60,765 bases of DNA from JANWLD01 sp036278875 (lineage in GTDB: Bacteria > Patescibacteriota > Saccharimonadia > Saccharimonadales > 2-12-FULL-41-12), in contig DASUKF010000030.1 of the NCBI GenBank assembly GCA_036278875.1, positions 1-60,765 of the forward strand, given 5' to 3'. The notes under the pieces were generated by a model, which ran no database searches, was not told where the DNA came from, and worked only from the letters and a program-made list of their open reading frames with translations. Shown here piece by piece: positions 8,727 to 17,647 of the stretch. Position numbers and translations under genes: made by a program. Position 1 is the first letter of the stretch. Each line of letters opens with the position of its first letter.

Positions 8727-9776
8727 CTAGAAGCTCGCTACGGCCGTATAGGTGAGGGTCGTGGAGTAAACGCCGAGAGGCTGGTCCGGACTAATATTTA
8801 TTATGTAGCTCACGGTCATGCGGTTGAACTCGGTAGCCATAGACGACGAGGATATGATTTCGCCCGGCTCAAACTTGAACAGATTCGGAGAATTATAAGC
8901 CGAAGCGGCGGCTAGAGTACCGGAACCCTCTCTGTTATGCCCTACATCAGGGCTGGAATTGTTCCTAAGATTTATACCGAATTGTTCGATGCCGGTGCGA
9001 GACTGGCTTTTTGAAACAAGCCTGTTTATGGTGTTATTGCCGGAGGTCAAAGTGGTCCCCAGTACCGATACGTTATAGCCGGTATTATCATTGGTAGCTC
9101 CGGCGAATTGAGTCGTTGCAAAAGATGTTCTGCCGGAGCTGAAATCGCCCAGGTTTATGCTAACGCCTGAAGCGGACTGGCATTGCAGACCCACCGTTAC
9201 ACCGGCACAAAATGTAAGATAAGGCGGTACAAATACGTTCACACCCAGCGAAGGCACGATACTGAAAGCGGCTACTCCGTTGTCGACATATACGCCGGTG
9301 GCATCAATATTAGAATAGGTGCTTATTCTCATATAAGTAGTGTGGTTAGGCGTATCCGGATTAACTATATTGCCGAAATCATAGCTGACCGTACCGGACG
9401 CGGCCAATGCTACGGGCCGGGTTATGACTATGCGGTTGGAAACCGTATTAGGATGGATGCTGAAACCGGTTTCACCGGTCTGTGAAATAATCGTAGCTCC
9501 GGAAGCGTCTATGCCGCTGGGGGCTACACAAGGCACATCAAAGAGCGGCGACTCGCAATATTCGAAGGCTATAGACCCCAGGGAGCCTGCCGTAGTCAGG
9601 TTAAACTGGAACTTATGATCCGTAGTGGCGCCGGCCTTGACACTGCCCAGTATTATGGAGCGGTTAGTCAGACTGGCGGCTTGCGTCGGAAGATAGAATA
9701 CGTACTGGATCAGCAGCAGCACCGAAGCCAGCAGTAAGAGTCCCTTGCCTGCGTATCTCTTACTTTCTTCTGCCAT
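8727..9776 (-). CDS. Secreted beta-rich surface protein, paralogue A
   Basis: A 349-residue exported protein with a signal segment at about 12-33 (cut near TQAAS) and no C-terminal anchor. The body is Ser/Thr/Asn-rich and beta-stranded, with a first region (GSVKAGATTDHKFQFNL, FEYCESPLFDVPC) and a C-terminal module beginning GIEQFGINLR and ending GVYSTTLTYTAVASF. That module is shared with the proteins at 9839-11098 and 11919-12671. Its terminal strand resembles in layout the closing strand of WxL domains, although the W-x-L residues are missing. TACAAT at 9785-9790 ends 8 nt before the ATG, so it probably has a leaderless transcript of its own. Confidence 0.7.
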   Translation of the reverse strand: MAEESKRYAGKGLLLLASVLLLIQYVFYLPTQAASLTNRSIILGSVKAGATTDHKFQFNLTTAGSLGSIAFEYCESPLFDVPCVAPSGIDASGATIISQTGETGFSIHPNTVSNRIVITRPVALAASGTVSYDFGNIVNPDTPNHTTYMRISTYSNIDATGVYVDNGVAAFSIVPSLGVNVFVPPYLTFCAGVTVGLQCQSASGVSINLGDFSSGRTSFATTQFAGATNDNTGYNVSVLGTTLTSGNNTINRLVSKSQSRTGIEQFGINLRNNSSPDVGHNREGSGTLAAASAYNSPNLFKFEPGEIISSSSMATEFNRMTVSYIINISPDQPLGVYSTTLTYTAVASF

Positions 9777-9838
9777 ATTGATTTATTGTAAGCTAAAGAA
9801 GTATAGGATTGCTACTACAGTAAGCCCGGACCGGTGAT

Positions 9839-11098
9839 TTAGTAAGTTGCTACTACTATGAAGTCGGCCTGGGTAGAATAGCTACCGGTAGGAGTAACGG
9901 CATTAGGTGTGGCAGCGAAGACGAGTATAAGCGATTCGTCGTCGACTGCGCCGCTGGAGGATGCTATCTGGTCAAGCGTACCCGTCTCGTCCCAGGCGTA
10001 ACCTTGCGCGTTGCTGGTCCCATAAGTATTGGAGCCTACGCCGTCATACTGAGTGTCCCTTTGCAGGTTATAGGCGCCTGTGCCGAAAGTACATGTATAG
10101 GCAAGCGTGCTGCCGCAGTTCACTCCGGCTATACTCATTCCGAAATCTTCCGTGCCGGCTACGAAAGCACTTTGGGTAGTGCCGGCACTGGTAATACATT
10201 GGTCGGTATTGACGGCACCCACGTTACAGCTGGCACCGGGCACTCTTAGCGCACCAAGATGGTTGCTGCCGGAATCTTGAATGGATTTATAGCTTACGGT
10301 CGCGCCTGATGAAGCATTTGTCCTAAGCATGGCTATGCCATTTTTATTATTTCCGTCGCTGCCTATGGCTACCGGTGAAGTATTGACCGAAGCTGCGTCC
10401 AGGGTGCCTAAGTCTACGGTAGTACCGCCTATAGCCGAACAGTCGGCACCGGGAGAAGTCGTGGCGTCATTTACCGATGTATTGCCTACACAGAAGTTCA
10501 GGATTTCCTGGATACGGGCGGATATGGTCAGTGTCTGCGTGACGGCAGAGGCTACCGTACCGGCATCAAGAGCATTGGCAGAATCATAGTCATTGGAACT
10601 GTAGGTTGTTATCCTCACAAAGAAAGTACTGTTAGTGGTGGAAGGGTTGGTTATAGTCGAAAACGGCACTGTCTTGGCACCGTTGGTATCGGTACCGCTG
10701 GCCCTGTTTATACAGATAACGCCAGCTCCGGGCGTACAGTCATTTGCACCTGTAGTATCCACGGCAAAGGCGGTGCCGGTGAACCCGGTAGGTGAACCGA
10801 TGACACGGCTGGAAAAACTGAGACCCGTGGGAGCGGTACAAGTACCTATGGCCGCCGTACAAGCCTGGAACATTATTGACAGTATTGTCGTAGCAGTCGG
10901 TGCGGTAAAGCCAAAGGTATATGTAGCGCCTGAGGCGGCAGGTACGGCTGTAGATATCGTTAGAGAGCGTGACGTGAGCTGAGACGCATAAGCGTTAGGC
11001 CCGCTTATAATTGGAATCGATACTGCTAATGTCAATATTGCTGCTTGCACGAACAGGAATAACGAGCGAAAGCGTATCCTTAGTGATAAGAGATTCAT
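9839..11098 (-). CDS. Secreted beta-rich surface protein, paralogue B
   Basis: A 419-residue exported protein with a signal peptide (about 10-38, cut near NAYAS). It starts its mature part with LTSRSLTISTAVPAASG, the same type of strand as LTNRSIILGSVKAGA of paralogue A. It contains several Cys pairs (QACTAAIGTC, DCTPGAGVIC, ASCNVGAVNTDQC) likely to form disulfides outside the cell, a GTEDFGMSIAG segment corresponding to GIEQFGINLR of A, and ends GSYSTQADFIVVATY. An AAGG-type ribosome site lies a few nt before the ATG. Function unknown; probable surface or attachment protein. Confidence 0.7.
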   Translation of the reverse strand: MNLLSLRIRFRSLFLFVQAAILTLAVSIPIISGPNAYASQLTSRSLTISTAVPAASGATYTFGFTAPTATTILSIMFQACTAAIGTCTAPTGLSFSSRVIGSPTGFTGTAFAVDTTGANDCTPGAGVICINRASGTDTNGAKTVPFSTITNPSTTNSTFFVRITTYSSNDYDSANALDAGTVASAVTQTLTISARIQEILNFCVGNTSVNDATTSPGADCSAIGGTTVDLGTLDAASVNTSPVAIGSDGNNKNGIAMLRTNASSGATVSYKSIQDSGSNHLGALRVPGASCNVGAVNTDQCITSAGTTQSAFVAGTEDFGMSIAGVNCGSTLAYTCTFGTGAYNLQRDTQYDGVGSNTYGTSNAQGYAWDETGTLDQIASSSGAVDDESLILVFAATPNAVTPTGSYSTQADFIVVATY

Positions 11099-11235
11099 TT
11101 TTACCTTGCCTTTTTTATTTTAAATTGTGCACTTTTTTGTTGTTTTAATGCTCGACTGATTATATGCATAGTTATGACAGGCTTGCAAATAAAATGCTTA
11201 AGATTCTTTCACGAGTTTTCCACAGGGCATACAGC

Positions 11236-11916
11236 TCATTTGGCCCGAAAACTCCACGCTATGTTGACGAATTGTGCGAACTGAGGCATGAACTCGAGGT
11301 CATGGTAAACGATATAATACTCGTTTACTTTGCCGTTACTGCCCGTAAGCGGCACCTGGTAGTTACCTTTCACCTGGCCGATGACTACCGTATTGGAAGT
11401 ACCGTCCACCTGGCACTTAACCCTTACGCCATCGACTACTCCTTCAACGGGATTATTGTCGCCCGGACGTATAATATCCTTTAAATAGTCGCGGCAATGT
11501 CCGCTTACGTCACCTACGCTAAAACGGTCAGTGTTTATCCTTACGGGCAACACGTGCGTAACCAGCAGGTCCCGGGGCAAAGAATTTACATACACGATAA
11601 GGTCGCTTTTAACTATATTTTTATTCGAGCTTCTATAGACGAATTTGGCGCTTGTGGATTCCTTCGGCACGAAATGCCAGGATTTATCCGTTTCAAAACT
11701 GAAATAACGCGTACTGAAATTCTGAAACGGGTTGAAATCTTTTGATTTAAAATCCGTCTGTGGCCGGTCAATTTTGTTTTCGTTCGCCGCATACCAAATG
11801 AAGAGCAGATAGCACAGCACGACAAACAGCAGCAAAAGGGTCAATATAAAGATGATGCGCTTGTACTTGCGCAGCACCACGTATTTAGGCAAAGTGAATT
11901 TGTAGTTATAAGGCAT
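11236..11916 (-). CDS. Membrane-anchored protein of the surface locus
   Basis: A 226-residue protein with a basic N-terminus, one transmembrane helix at about 21-43 (IIFILTLLLLFVVLCYLLF), and a 180-residue outside domain that looks beta-rich (RYFSFETDKSWHFVP, DLIVYVNSLPRDLLVTHVLPVRI). Two cysteines (GHCRD and VKCQV) may pair. I recognise no family; the outside domain recalls small PsbP/Mog1-like or Ntf2-like sandwiches but not convincingly. Its start lies just after the stop codon of the upstream secreted paralogue at 11919, so the two are cotranscribed. Confidence 0.65.
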   Translation of the reverse strand: MPYNYKFTLPKYVVLRKYKRIIFILTLLLLFVVLCYLLFIWYAANENKIDRPQTDFKSKDFNPFQNFSTRYFSFETDKSWHFVPKESTSAKFVYRSSNKNIVKSDLIVYVNSLPRDLLVTHVLPVRINTDRFSVGDVSGHCRDYLKDIIRPGDNNPVEGVVDGVRVKCQVDGTSNTVVIGQVKGNYQVPLTGSNGKVNEYYIVYHDLEFMPQFAQFVNIAWSFRAK

Positions 11917-11918
11917 AG

Positions 11919-12671
11919 CTAGTAGGTGGCTATTACTATCAGGTCCTGGGTAAAGACGTACTCGCCCGCCAGCGACAGACTGCTGATGTCATATATATAT
12001 GAAATGGTGTAATCAGTCCTGCCCGAGCTTTTATCAGACCTGGCAATGACATCTCCTTTGTTGTACTTATAGACGTTTGCGGTGTCATAACCCGGAGTAG
12101 CATAGCCGTAACCGAAAGTTGAGTCGGGAGCCTGCGAAGGGTCCGCACCGAAAGTGGTCGGGCTGGTATTCGCCTTCAGGTTTATACCGAACTGCTCCGT
12201 GCCGGGACTGGCGGCGGCCTGTGAAGCCATAGGCGTTATCTGATGCGTGTTATATGTCGGCGGATCGGAATTCATAATAACGGAATATCCGCTGGCCAGA
12301 TACGCCCGTACATAAAATGTCGAAGTAGTGGTAGAAGTGGAGCTGGGCGAAAGGGTACCCAGGTCGGTGTTGCCGCCGGTAACGTAGACTTCCAGATATG
12401 GTTCGTCCTTGGTGTTGAAACCGGCGTTGGCCTGATAATTCGTCGACGAGGTATTGCCTATGGTCTGCTCCCCGACCGTCTGCTGGGCATTGTAGTGGGC
12501 TGAATTCGCGTCCAGCTCTCCGCCGGGGCCGAAATGGGATTCTTCTATCTTATAGTTGGTCGATGAAGTCTGGGCGAATGCCTTTATTGGCATTACGGCC
12601 ATGATAAAAACCAGAAACAATACAGCCGGAAGATATCTCTTGAAGCTGATCTGTTTTGATTTCTTTTTCAT
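11919..12671 (-). CDS. Secreted beta-rich surface protein, paralogue C
   Basis: A 250-residue exported protein with a signal peptide at about 12-33 (cut near KAFAQ). The mature N-terminus (SSTNYKIEES, FGPGGELDANSAHYNAQQ, NYQANAGFNTKDEPYLE) is a module I know from many Patescibacteria exported proteins of unknown role. The C-terminal half (GTEQFGINLKANTSP ... GEYVFTQDLIVIATY) matches the C-terminal module of paralogues A and B. It is the first gene of the surface locus. TAAAAT-like sequence lies within 20 nt of the ATG. Likely a surface protein; no ligand can be named. Confidence 0.7.
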   Translation of the reverse strand: MKKKSKQISFKRYLPAVLFLVFIMAVMPIKAFAQTSSTNYKIEESHFGPGGELDANSAHYNAQQTVGEQTIGNTSSTNYQANAGFNTKDEPYLEVYVTGGNTDLGTLSPSSTSTTTSTFYVRAYLASGYSVIMNSDPPTYNTHQITPMASQAAASPGTEQFGINLKANTSPTTFGADPSQAPDSTFGYGYATPGYDTANVYKYNKGDVIARSDKSSGRTDYTISYIYDISSLSLAGEYVFTQDLIVIATY

Positions 12672-12783
12672 TTTGCCTATACGTATATTTTACTAAAATT
12701 GTTAATACCGTACCACTTGATATAATATAAACAAGCATTAACACGTTAAAAGAAAAATCGCATCATTGAGGTAAAGTCCCGGT

Positions 12784-13791
12784 ATGGACCAGAAGCCAGA
12801 CAACAACCAGCAGGATGAACAAGCTTCTTTAGAGACCCTTGAGACACCCGCCGGGTCCGAGCAGACCCAGGCAGGCAGCAGCCAGGTTCCGGAAAATCAG
12901 CAAACAACCCCCGAACCGCAGGCTGCCGGGCCCGGGAAATCATTGGTCAGCCGGCTTTTGGACAAGGTGAAGTCATTTAATATATATCTGCTGCTTTTCA
13001 TCCTGGTCATAGTTTTATCCGGACTTATAACTTTCGTGGCATACCAGAAAAGCAAACAATCCGAACAAAAAGGCCCCAACGTTTCCTCCCAGGATATAAA
13101 CCAGGACGTGCTGAAACAGCTGCGCAACAGCAACGTCAGCGTCGGCGAGCCCAAGCAGATACTAAGTGTGGAAGCAAATGCCGTTTTCAGCGGTTCGGTA
13201 CTGGTGCGGGGCGATTTTGAGAGCGCAGGGCAGATAAAATCCGAGGGCAACATAACCACGCCGGGGTTGAACGTAGCGGGTACCGGCACTTTCCAGACTT
13301 TGCAGGCGGGCAAGCTGCAGATATCCGGAGACAGCCAGCTGCAGGGCAACCTGAGCCTGCAGAAGAGCCTGTCCGTAAGCGGTTCCGGCAACTTCGGCGG
13401 TACATTGACAGCCAGCAAGCTGAACGTTCAGTCGCTGGAGCTGGCAGGCAACCTGGTCATCAGCAGCCATATAGCATCGTCAGGCGGTACGCCGTCCAAA
13501 GCAAGCGGTAATGCGCTGGGCAGCGGCGGGACCGCGTCCTTAAGCGGCAGCGACACGGCAGGCACCATCACCATCAATACCGGCGGCAGTCCGCACGCGG
13601 GATGTTTCGTATCTGTCGGTTTCGCCAAGTCGTTCAATAGTACGCCGCATGTAGTAGTAACACCGGTAGGAAGCAGTGCAGCCGCTATAAACTATTACGT
13701 TACCCGTTCTTCAAGCGGCTTCAGTCTATGCACAACATCATCTGCGCAGGGCAGCAAGAACTTCGCCTTCGACTACATCGTCATCAATTAA
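12784..13791 (+). CDS. Membrane-anchored repetitive beta-structured surface protein
   Basis: A 335-residue protein: a Gln/Glu/Pro-rich cytoplasmic part (1-60), one transmembrane helix at about 62-82 (YLLLFILVIVLSGLITFVAY), then an outside region with short imperfect repeats (SGSVLVRGDFESAGQI, GNITTPGLNVAGTGTFQTL, GDSQLQGNLSLQKSLSVSGS) that look like rungs of a beta-solenoid, and a C-terminal globular piece with two Cys (HAGCFVSVG, FSLCTTSS). The layout resembles phage-fibre or bactofilin-like stalks, but no family is certain. A ribosome site GAGG precedes the ATG. Its TAA overlaps the stop of the convergent atpC by 4 nt (13788-13791). Confidence 0.7.
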   Translation: MDQKPDNNQQDEQASLETLETPAGSEQTQAGSSQVPENQQTTPEPQAAGPGKSLVSRLLDKVKSFNIYLLLFILVIVLSGLITFVAYQKSKQSEQKGPNVSSQDINQDVLKQLRNSNVSVGEPKQILSVEANAVFSGSVLVRGDFESAGQIKSEGNITTPGLNVAGTGTFQTLQAGKLQISGDSQLQGNLSLQKSLSVSGSGNFGGTLTASKLNVQSLELAGNLVISSHIASSGGTPSKASGNALGSGGTASLSGSDTAGTITINTGGSPHAGCFVSVGFAKSFNSTPHVVVTPVGSSAAAINYYVTRSSSGFSLCTTSSAQGSKNFAFDYIVIN

Positions 13792-14054
13792 ACATCCAGG
13801 AAGACGGTGACTTGGTTATCGCGCACATGCATAATGCCGCGGTCAATCTTGTATCTTTGCTGCTCCTTGCCTTCACCGCGCACAACGACTTCCCCGGCAT
13901 TCAAAATAGTCATAAATCTATGGTGCTGGGGCAGTACATCAAATGGCCCGGTGTCATTAGTTGCTGAAACACTTACCGCGTTTCCGTCGAAATATGTCCG
14001 AAATGGCGAATATATCTTGATGTGTATCCTGTCATGGATCGCCGCCTTGTCCAT
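13788..14054 (-). CDS. atpC: F1 ATPase epsilon subunit, short form
   Basis: Only 88 residues, against about 135 in most bacteria. The sequence covers the N-terminal beta-sandwich that docks on gamma (IKIYSPFRTYFDGNAVSVSA, GPFDVLPQHHRFMTIL, VFLDV at the end), so the C-terminal helical hairpin that inhibits ATP hydrolysis is absent. The start ATG shares its A with the TGA stop of atpD, giving tight translational coupling. It is the last gene of the cluster that begins at 19613. Without the hairpin, self-inhibition by epsilon is not possible, which suits a hydrolase; that is inference. Confidence 0.85.
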   Translation of the reverse strand: MDKAAIHDRIHIKIYSPFRTYFDGNAVSVSATNDTGPFDVLPQHHRFMTILNAGEVVVRGEGKEQQRYKIDRGIMHVRDNQVTVFLDV

Positions 14055-15358
14055 CAGAGCAATATCTCCTCTATGCTTTTTAGAGTCTGGTCGCGGGTGA
14101 AGATCTCGCCGGGAACACCGTTTAATTTTTCGGTAACATGCAGGTTCTGCGAGAAATTCTGAATGACCTTGCGGGCTTTGGAATAATCGGCCCTGTCGGC
14201 CGGCGAAAGTTCGTTCTCGCCAATGACAGCTATGATACTCTTAAGCGATTCATACTTTTGTATCAGCGCCTGGACCTGGACGCTAAGCACATAATGCCGG
14301 TCGCCCACTACTTCGGGAGTAAGAAGCGATGAATTAGTACGTATCAAATCCACGGCCGGCCGTATGCCCTGCTCAGCCACGGCGCGGCTGAGCACCAGTA
14401 TGGCGTCCAGCTCGTGCTGTATCATCTGTACCGCAGGGTCGCTGACATCGTCCGCCGGGACATATATAGTCTGAACGGAAGTTATAGAGCCTTTGTCGTT
14501 GGAGCTTAAGCGGTCCTGAAGTACTTTGACATCGGAGAATATGGTCGGCTGATAACCACCCTCGCTGGGCACCTGGTCGAGTATAGATGAGAGCTCGTTA
14601 CGGGCCTGTACAAAACGGTACATATTATCTACGAAGAATAATATGTCGCGGCCTTCGTCATCGCGGAAATATTCGGCCAGCGCGGTTGCCGATATGCCCA
14701 CCAGCGAACGCTGTACCGGATTCTCATTCATCTGCCCGAAAAACATACAGGTATTTTTCAGAAGGTCCGAAGTCTTAAGCGTGTCATAAAGTTCATGGCC
14801 CTCTCTGATACGCTCGCCGATTCCGGTGAAAAAGGACAGGCCTGTCCCGGTCTTGGCGATATTATGGATAAGCTCCATGGTCAGGACCGTCTTGCCTACG
14901 CCTGCGCCGCCGATTATTCCTATTTTGCGGCCTTTTACGAACGGGGTAAGAAAATCTATGACCTTTATGCCGGTTTCCAGAACCTCGTTCTTTGAAGCCT
15001 TGAAACTGGTGTTTTTGACCGGTACGTTCAACACATCGCGGAAGCTGGTCTGCGACGGGTCAATAGGGGGCAGATTGTCCAGAGGCATACCTAAAGCATC
15101 GAATATCCTGCCAATAGTCTTATCCCCTACCGGCACTTCAATACCTTTATTCAGCCGTCTGGCGGCCATGCCTTTCTGTATGGTCATATCGGCGCGCAGG
15201 TTCAAGCACAGGGCCTGCCCGGCTACGTTCAACCTTTCGACAACCAGCTGGGTCTTGTTCTCGTTGCCTACTTCTATCAGTTCTCCTATGCGCGGTTCGT
15301 CATCATCGAACCGGGCCATCACCACAATGTCCTTGACCGCCGTAATTATGCCGGCCAT
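14054..15358 (-). CDS. atpD: F1 ATPase beta (catalytic) subunit, divergent
   Basis: The 434 residues keep the catalytic apparatus: P-loop GGAGVGKT at 150-157, GERIREG with catalytic Glu 182, phosphate-site Arg in NENPVQR (about 217), FFVDN, and the adenine-pocket Tyr in TIYVPADD. Around these sites the sequence departs from ordinary beta subunits: the usual NEPPGARxRV is NENPVQRSLV, the FAHLDATTVLSR region is QHELDAILVLSR, DPLDSTSR is DLIRTNSS, and the DELSEED lever is ENELSPAD (381-388). It is probably an active ATPase subunit but unusually diverged. It overlaps atpG and atpC by one base each. Confidence 0.9.
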   Translation of the reverse strand: MAGIITAVKDIVVMARFDDDEPRIGELIEVGNENKTQLVVERLNVAGQALCLNLRADMTIQKGMAARRLNKGIEVPVGDKTIGRIFDALGMPLDNLPPIDPSQTSFRDVLNVPVKNTSFKASKNEVLETGIKVIDFLTPFVKGRKIGIIGGAGVGKTVLTMELIHNIAKTGTGLSFFTGIGERIREGHELYDTLKTSDLLKNTCMFFGQMNENPVQRSLVGISATALAEYFRDDEGRDILFFVDNMYRFVQARNELSSILDQVPSEGGYQPTIFSDVKVLQDRLSSNDKGSITSVQTIYVPADDVSDPAVQMIQHELDAILVLSRAVAEQGIRPAVDLIRTNSSLLTPEVVGDRHYVLSVQVQALIQKYESLKSIIAVIGENELSPADRADYSKARKVIQNFSQNLHVTEKLNGVPGEIFTRDQTLKSIEEILL

Positions 15359-16224
15359 CAGACTATACCTCCGCTCAAAGTCGACTTCTTCATTCCATTG
15401 ACAATCTCTTTTATCCGGTCATCCTTGATAGAACGTCTGACCCGGTTATATTTGAGCCGCGTGCTGTCCAGGCTCTCATTGGCCGCCTCGTGCGACGCGG
15501 ACATGGCGCGGAAACGACTGGCATACTGGGCCAGTTTGGACTGCAGTATCAGCTGGCTTATGGCAATCTTCAGCATCGAGCGTTCGATATGGCCTATCAC
15601 GGCGTAAGTGCTGGGTTCGAATATATATGTATCCTCGCTTATCACGTCTTCCGGTTTATCCGAGCCGCCGCCTATATCGGTAACGGCACTGTTGACCGAT
15701 ATCTTTTTGACCTCTTGGCGCATCAGCGAAATATATTCCTGGTAATAAACGACCGTGTCGGAATATTGCTGGATATATTTGGTAATAGGCCCCGGGTTTA
15801 TATTCTGGTCTTTTTTTGGCAGGCCGAAATATCTTACGAATGACACACCCCGCTGCGTAAGCTGGGCGACGCCGTGTCGTCCGATAACTATTATGTCCTG
15901 TTTGTCTTTGTCATAATCTTTGAGCATCATTTCGATCAGCCTTTGGTCGATATCGCCGGAAAAACCGCCCTCGGAAGTTATTATTATGAACAGTTGCTTA
16001 TCTTTCAGCTTAGCCTCGTCGTCACCGCGGCCATAACGGAAAAGTCTGTCGACCCTGAGCTGGGTATATATATCCCAAAGTTCGTTAAAGAACTGCGTCG
16101 ATTGCAGTACCTGGTTCTTTGTCTTCGCTATCTGGATGCTGGCTATACTTTCGAACACTCCGGTAAGTTCGACTATGGTCTGCATAGTTTCGGTCTCTTT
16201 TTCAATGTCGTTAAGCCTAGCCAT
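15358..16224 (-). CDS. atpG: F1 ATPase gamma (rotor shaft) subunit
   Basis: About 288 residues from the ATG at 16224, which has GGAGG 7 nt upstream; longer in-frame starts lie inside atpA and are not needed. The N-terminal helix (DIEKETETMQTIVELTGVFE) replaces the usual IRSVKNTQKITKAM, and the C-terminal helix keeps the family pattern (YASRFRAMSASHEAANESLD, KYNRVRR, IKEIVNGM). The central Rossmann-like part is present (LFIIITSEGGFSGDID, IIVIGRHG). It overlaps the end of atpA by 8 nt and the start of atpD by one base. Clearly a gamma subunit, but diverged like its neighbours. Confidence 0.88.
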   Translation of the reverse strand: MARLNDIEKETETMQTIVELTGVFESIASIQIAKTKNQVLQSTQFFNELWDIYTQLRVDRLFRYGRGDDEAKLKDKQLFIIITSEGGFSGDIDQRLIEMMLKDYDKDKQDIIVIGRHGVAQLTQRGVSFVRYFGLPKKDQNINPGPITKYIQQYSDTVVYYQEYISLMRQEVKKISVNSAVTDIGGGSDKPEDVISEDTYIFEPSTYAVIGHIERSMLKIAISQLILQSKLAQYASRFRAMSASHEAANESLDSTRLKYNRVRRSIKDDRIKEIVNGMKKSTLSGGIV

Positions 16225-17647
16225 TCTTTGCCTCCACGAGCACGTCTTTCTTGAGTTTTTCAACCGTTTTATTGTAGTCCGATTCTTTCTCTACCTTGGC
16301 CGCATAATCATTGACCAGGTTTTTCAGATTGGTAACATCTATCTTTTCCCCGGATTGTTTGTTCAGCACAATGTCCAGCATCAACTGCTGGGACACGACG
16401 CCGTAAACATCCGTAGGCCCCTGGGTCAGGAGCGTGAACACGTTCTTGCCTTTTTCCAGAACCGTCTTGGATTCGTCCGTAAGCTCGGAGCCGAACCTGG
16501 AGAACTCCTCGGCCTGGCGGAACTCTGCTAAAAGCTTCAATGTCTTGGCGGCAAGGTCCTTCTGGTTGTCGGTATGGCCTACACCGCCTACCCTGGTGAC
16601 GCTAAGTCCTATATTGATGGCGGGGCGGACGCCGCTTCTGAACACGTTCATATCCAATATCCATTGTCCGTCGGTTATAGACATGATGTTGGTAGACAAG
16701 AACGAGGTTATATCGCCGCCGCTTGCAAGCACTATGGGTATTGCGGTCAGACAATTACCGCTTCCTTCCAGGCGGCCGGCACGTTCCAGCAGGCTGGAGT
16801 GCGCGTAAAACATATCGCCGGGGTATGAATCTCTGCCCGGACTTACTCCGGAAAGCAGAGATATCTCCCTGTACGCATGGGCGTGGCTGGTAAGGTCGTC
16901 ATAGATTATTATCGTGTCCTGATTCTGCTTCTGCCATAAATATTCGGCCATCGAGCAGGCCACGTAAGGCGCCAGATAAGTCGATATCAAAGAATCGAAC
17001 ATGGTCGAAACTACGACTATCGAGCTTTTGAGCGAATCGGTGGCTTCGAGTTTGTTTATCAGCATATCGACGTCGCTTTTGCGCTTGGCGATAAGACAAT
17101 ATACCGTTATCTGATCGGTGTTCTTCTGGTTGATGGTAAGCTGTGTCGCCAGAGTGGTCTTGCCGGATTTGCTGTCGCCGATTATGGCTATCCTCTGCCC
17201 GCGTACTATCGGGAATATGGAGTCTATGGACATGACGCCGCTTTCCAGCTGGGCTTCCAGGAGTTTCCTGGAATGAAGCGGCGGCGCATCATTGAACACC
17301 GGCCATACGCTGTCGGCGACTATCGGACCTTTGCCGTCCAGGGGATGGCCACTGGTCGATACGACCCGTCCGATGAAATTCTTGCCAACGCGACAGACCA
17401 GCTTGTCATGCTGCAATACGGCCAGGCTTCCGACACTTACGTTCCTGTTGCCCATATGAAGCACTAGTACGCTGTCTTCCATTATCTGTTTTACGAAGCC
17501 TTTGCTTCCGTCCTGAAACAAAACCAGCGAATGCAGATTTATCGGGTTCAAGCCTTTTATCTTGACGGTGAATTTGTCAATCCCCACCACTTCGCCTACG
17601 GGCTGGCCGCTTTTGACCAAACTGTCAAAATGGGTCTGCGCGCTCAT
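16217..17647 (-). CDS. atpA: F1 ATPase alpha subunit, divergent
   Basis: The 476 residues contain a P-loop GDSKSGKT at 157-164 (usual alpha sequence GDRQTGKT), IYDDLTSHAHAYREISLL near 249-265, PGRDSYPGDMFYAHSSLLERA, and the arginine-finger motif RPAINIGLSVTRVG with Arg 352. So nucleotide binding and the Arg that completes the beta active site are kept. The region just before the P-loop (RKLLEAQLESGVMSIDSIFPI) differs strongly from the usual RxSVxEPLQTGIKAIDxLIPI. It is shorter than the ~505-residue norm. The ATG lies in an ATGA overlap with atpH. Confidence 0.9.
   Translation of the reverse strand: MSAQTHFDSLVKSGQPVGEVVGIDKFTVKIKGLNPINLHSLVLFQDGSKGFVKQIMEDSVLVLHMGNRNVSVGSLAVLQHDKLVCRVGKNFIGRVVSTSGHPLDGKGPIVADSVWPVFNDAPPLHSRKLLEAQLESGVMSIDSIFPIVRGQRIAIIGDSKSGKTTLATQLTINQKNTDQITVYCLIAKRKSDVDMLINKLEATDSLKSSIVVVSTMFDSLISTYLAPYVACSMAEYLWQKQNQDTIIIYDDLTSHAHAYREISLLSGVSPGRDSYPGDMFYAHSSLLERAGRLEGSGNCLTAIPIVLASGGDITSFLSTNIMSITDGQWILDMNVFRSGVRPAINIGLSVTRVGGVGHTDNQKDLAAKTLKLLAEFRQAEEFSRFGSELTDESKTVLEKGKNVFTLLTQGPTDVYGVVSQQLMLDIVLNKQSGEKIDVTNLKNLVNDYAAKVEKESDYNKTVEKLKKDVLVEAKNG

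Noticed and set aside
15358..16263. Longer gamma-subunit start at 16263
   Set aside because: The first 13 codons lie inside atpA and lack gamma character; the ATG at 16224 has a GGAGG site.
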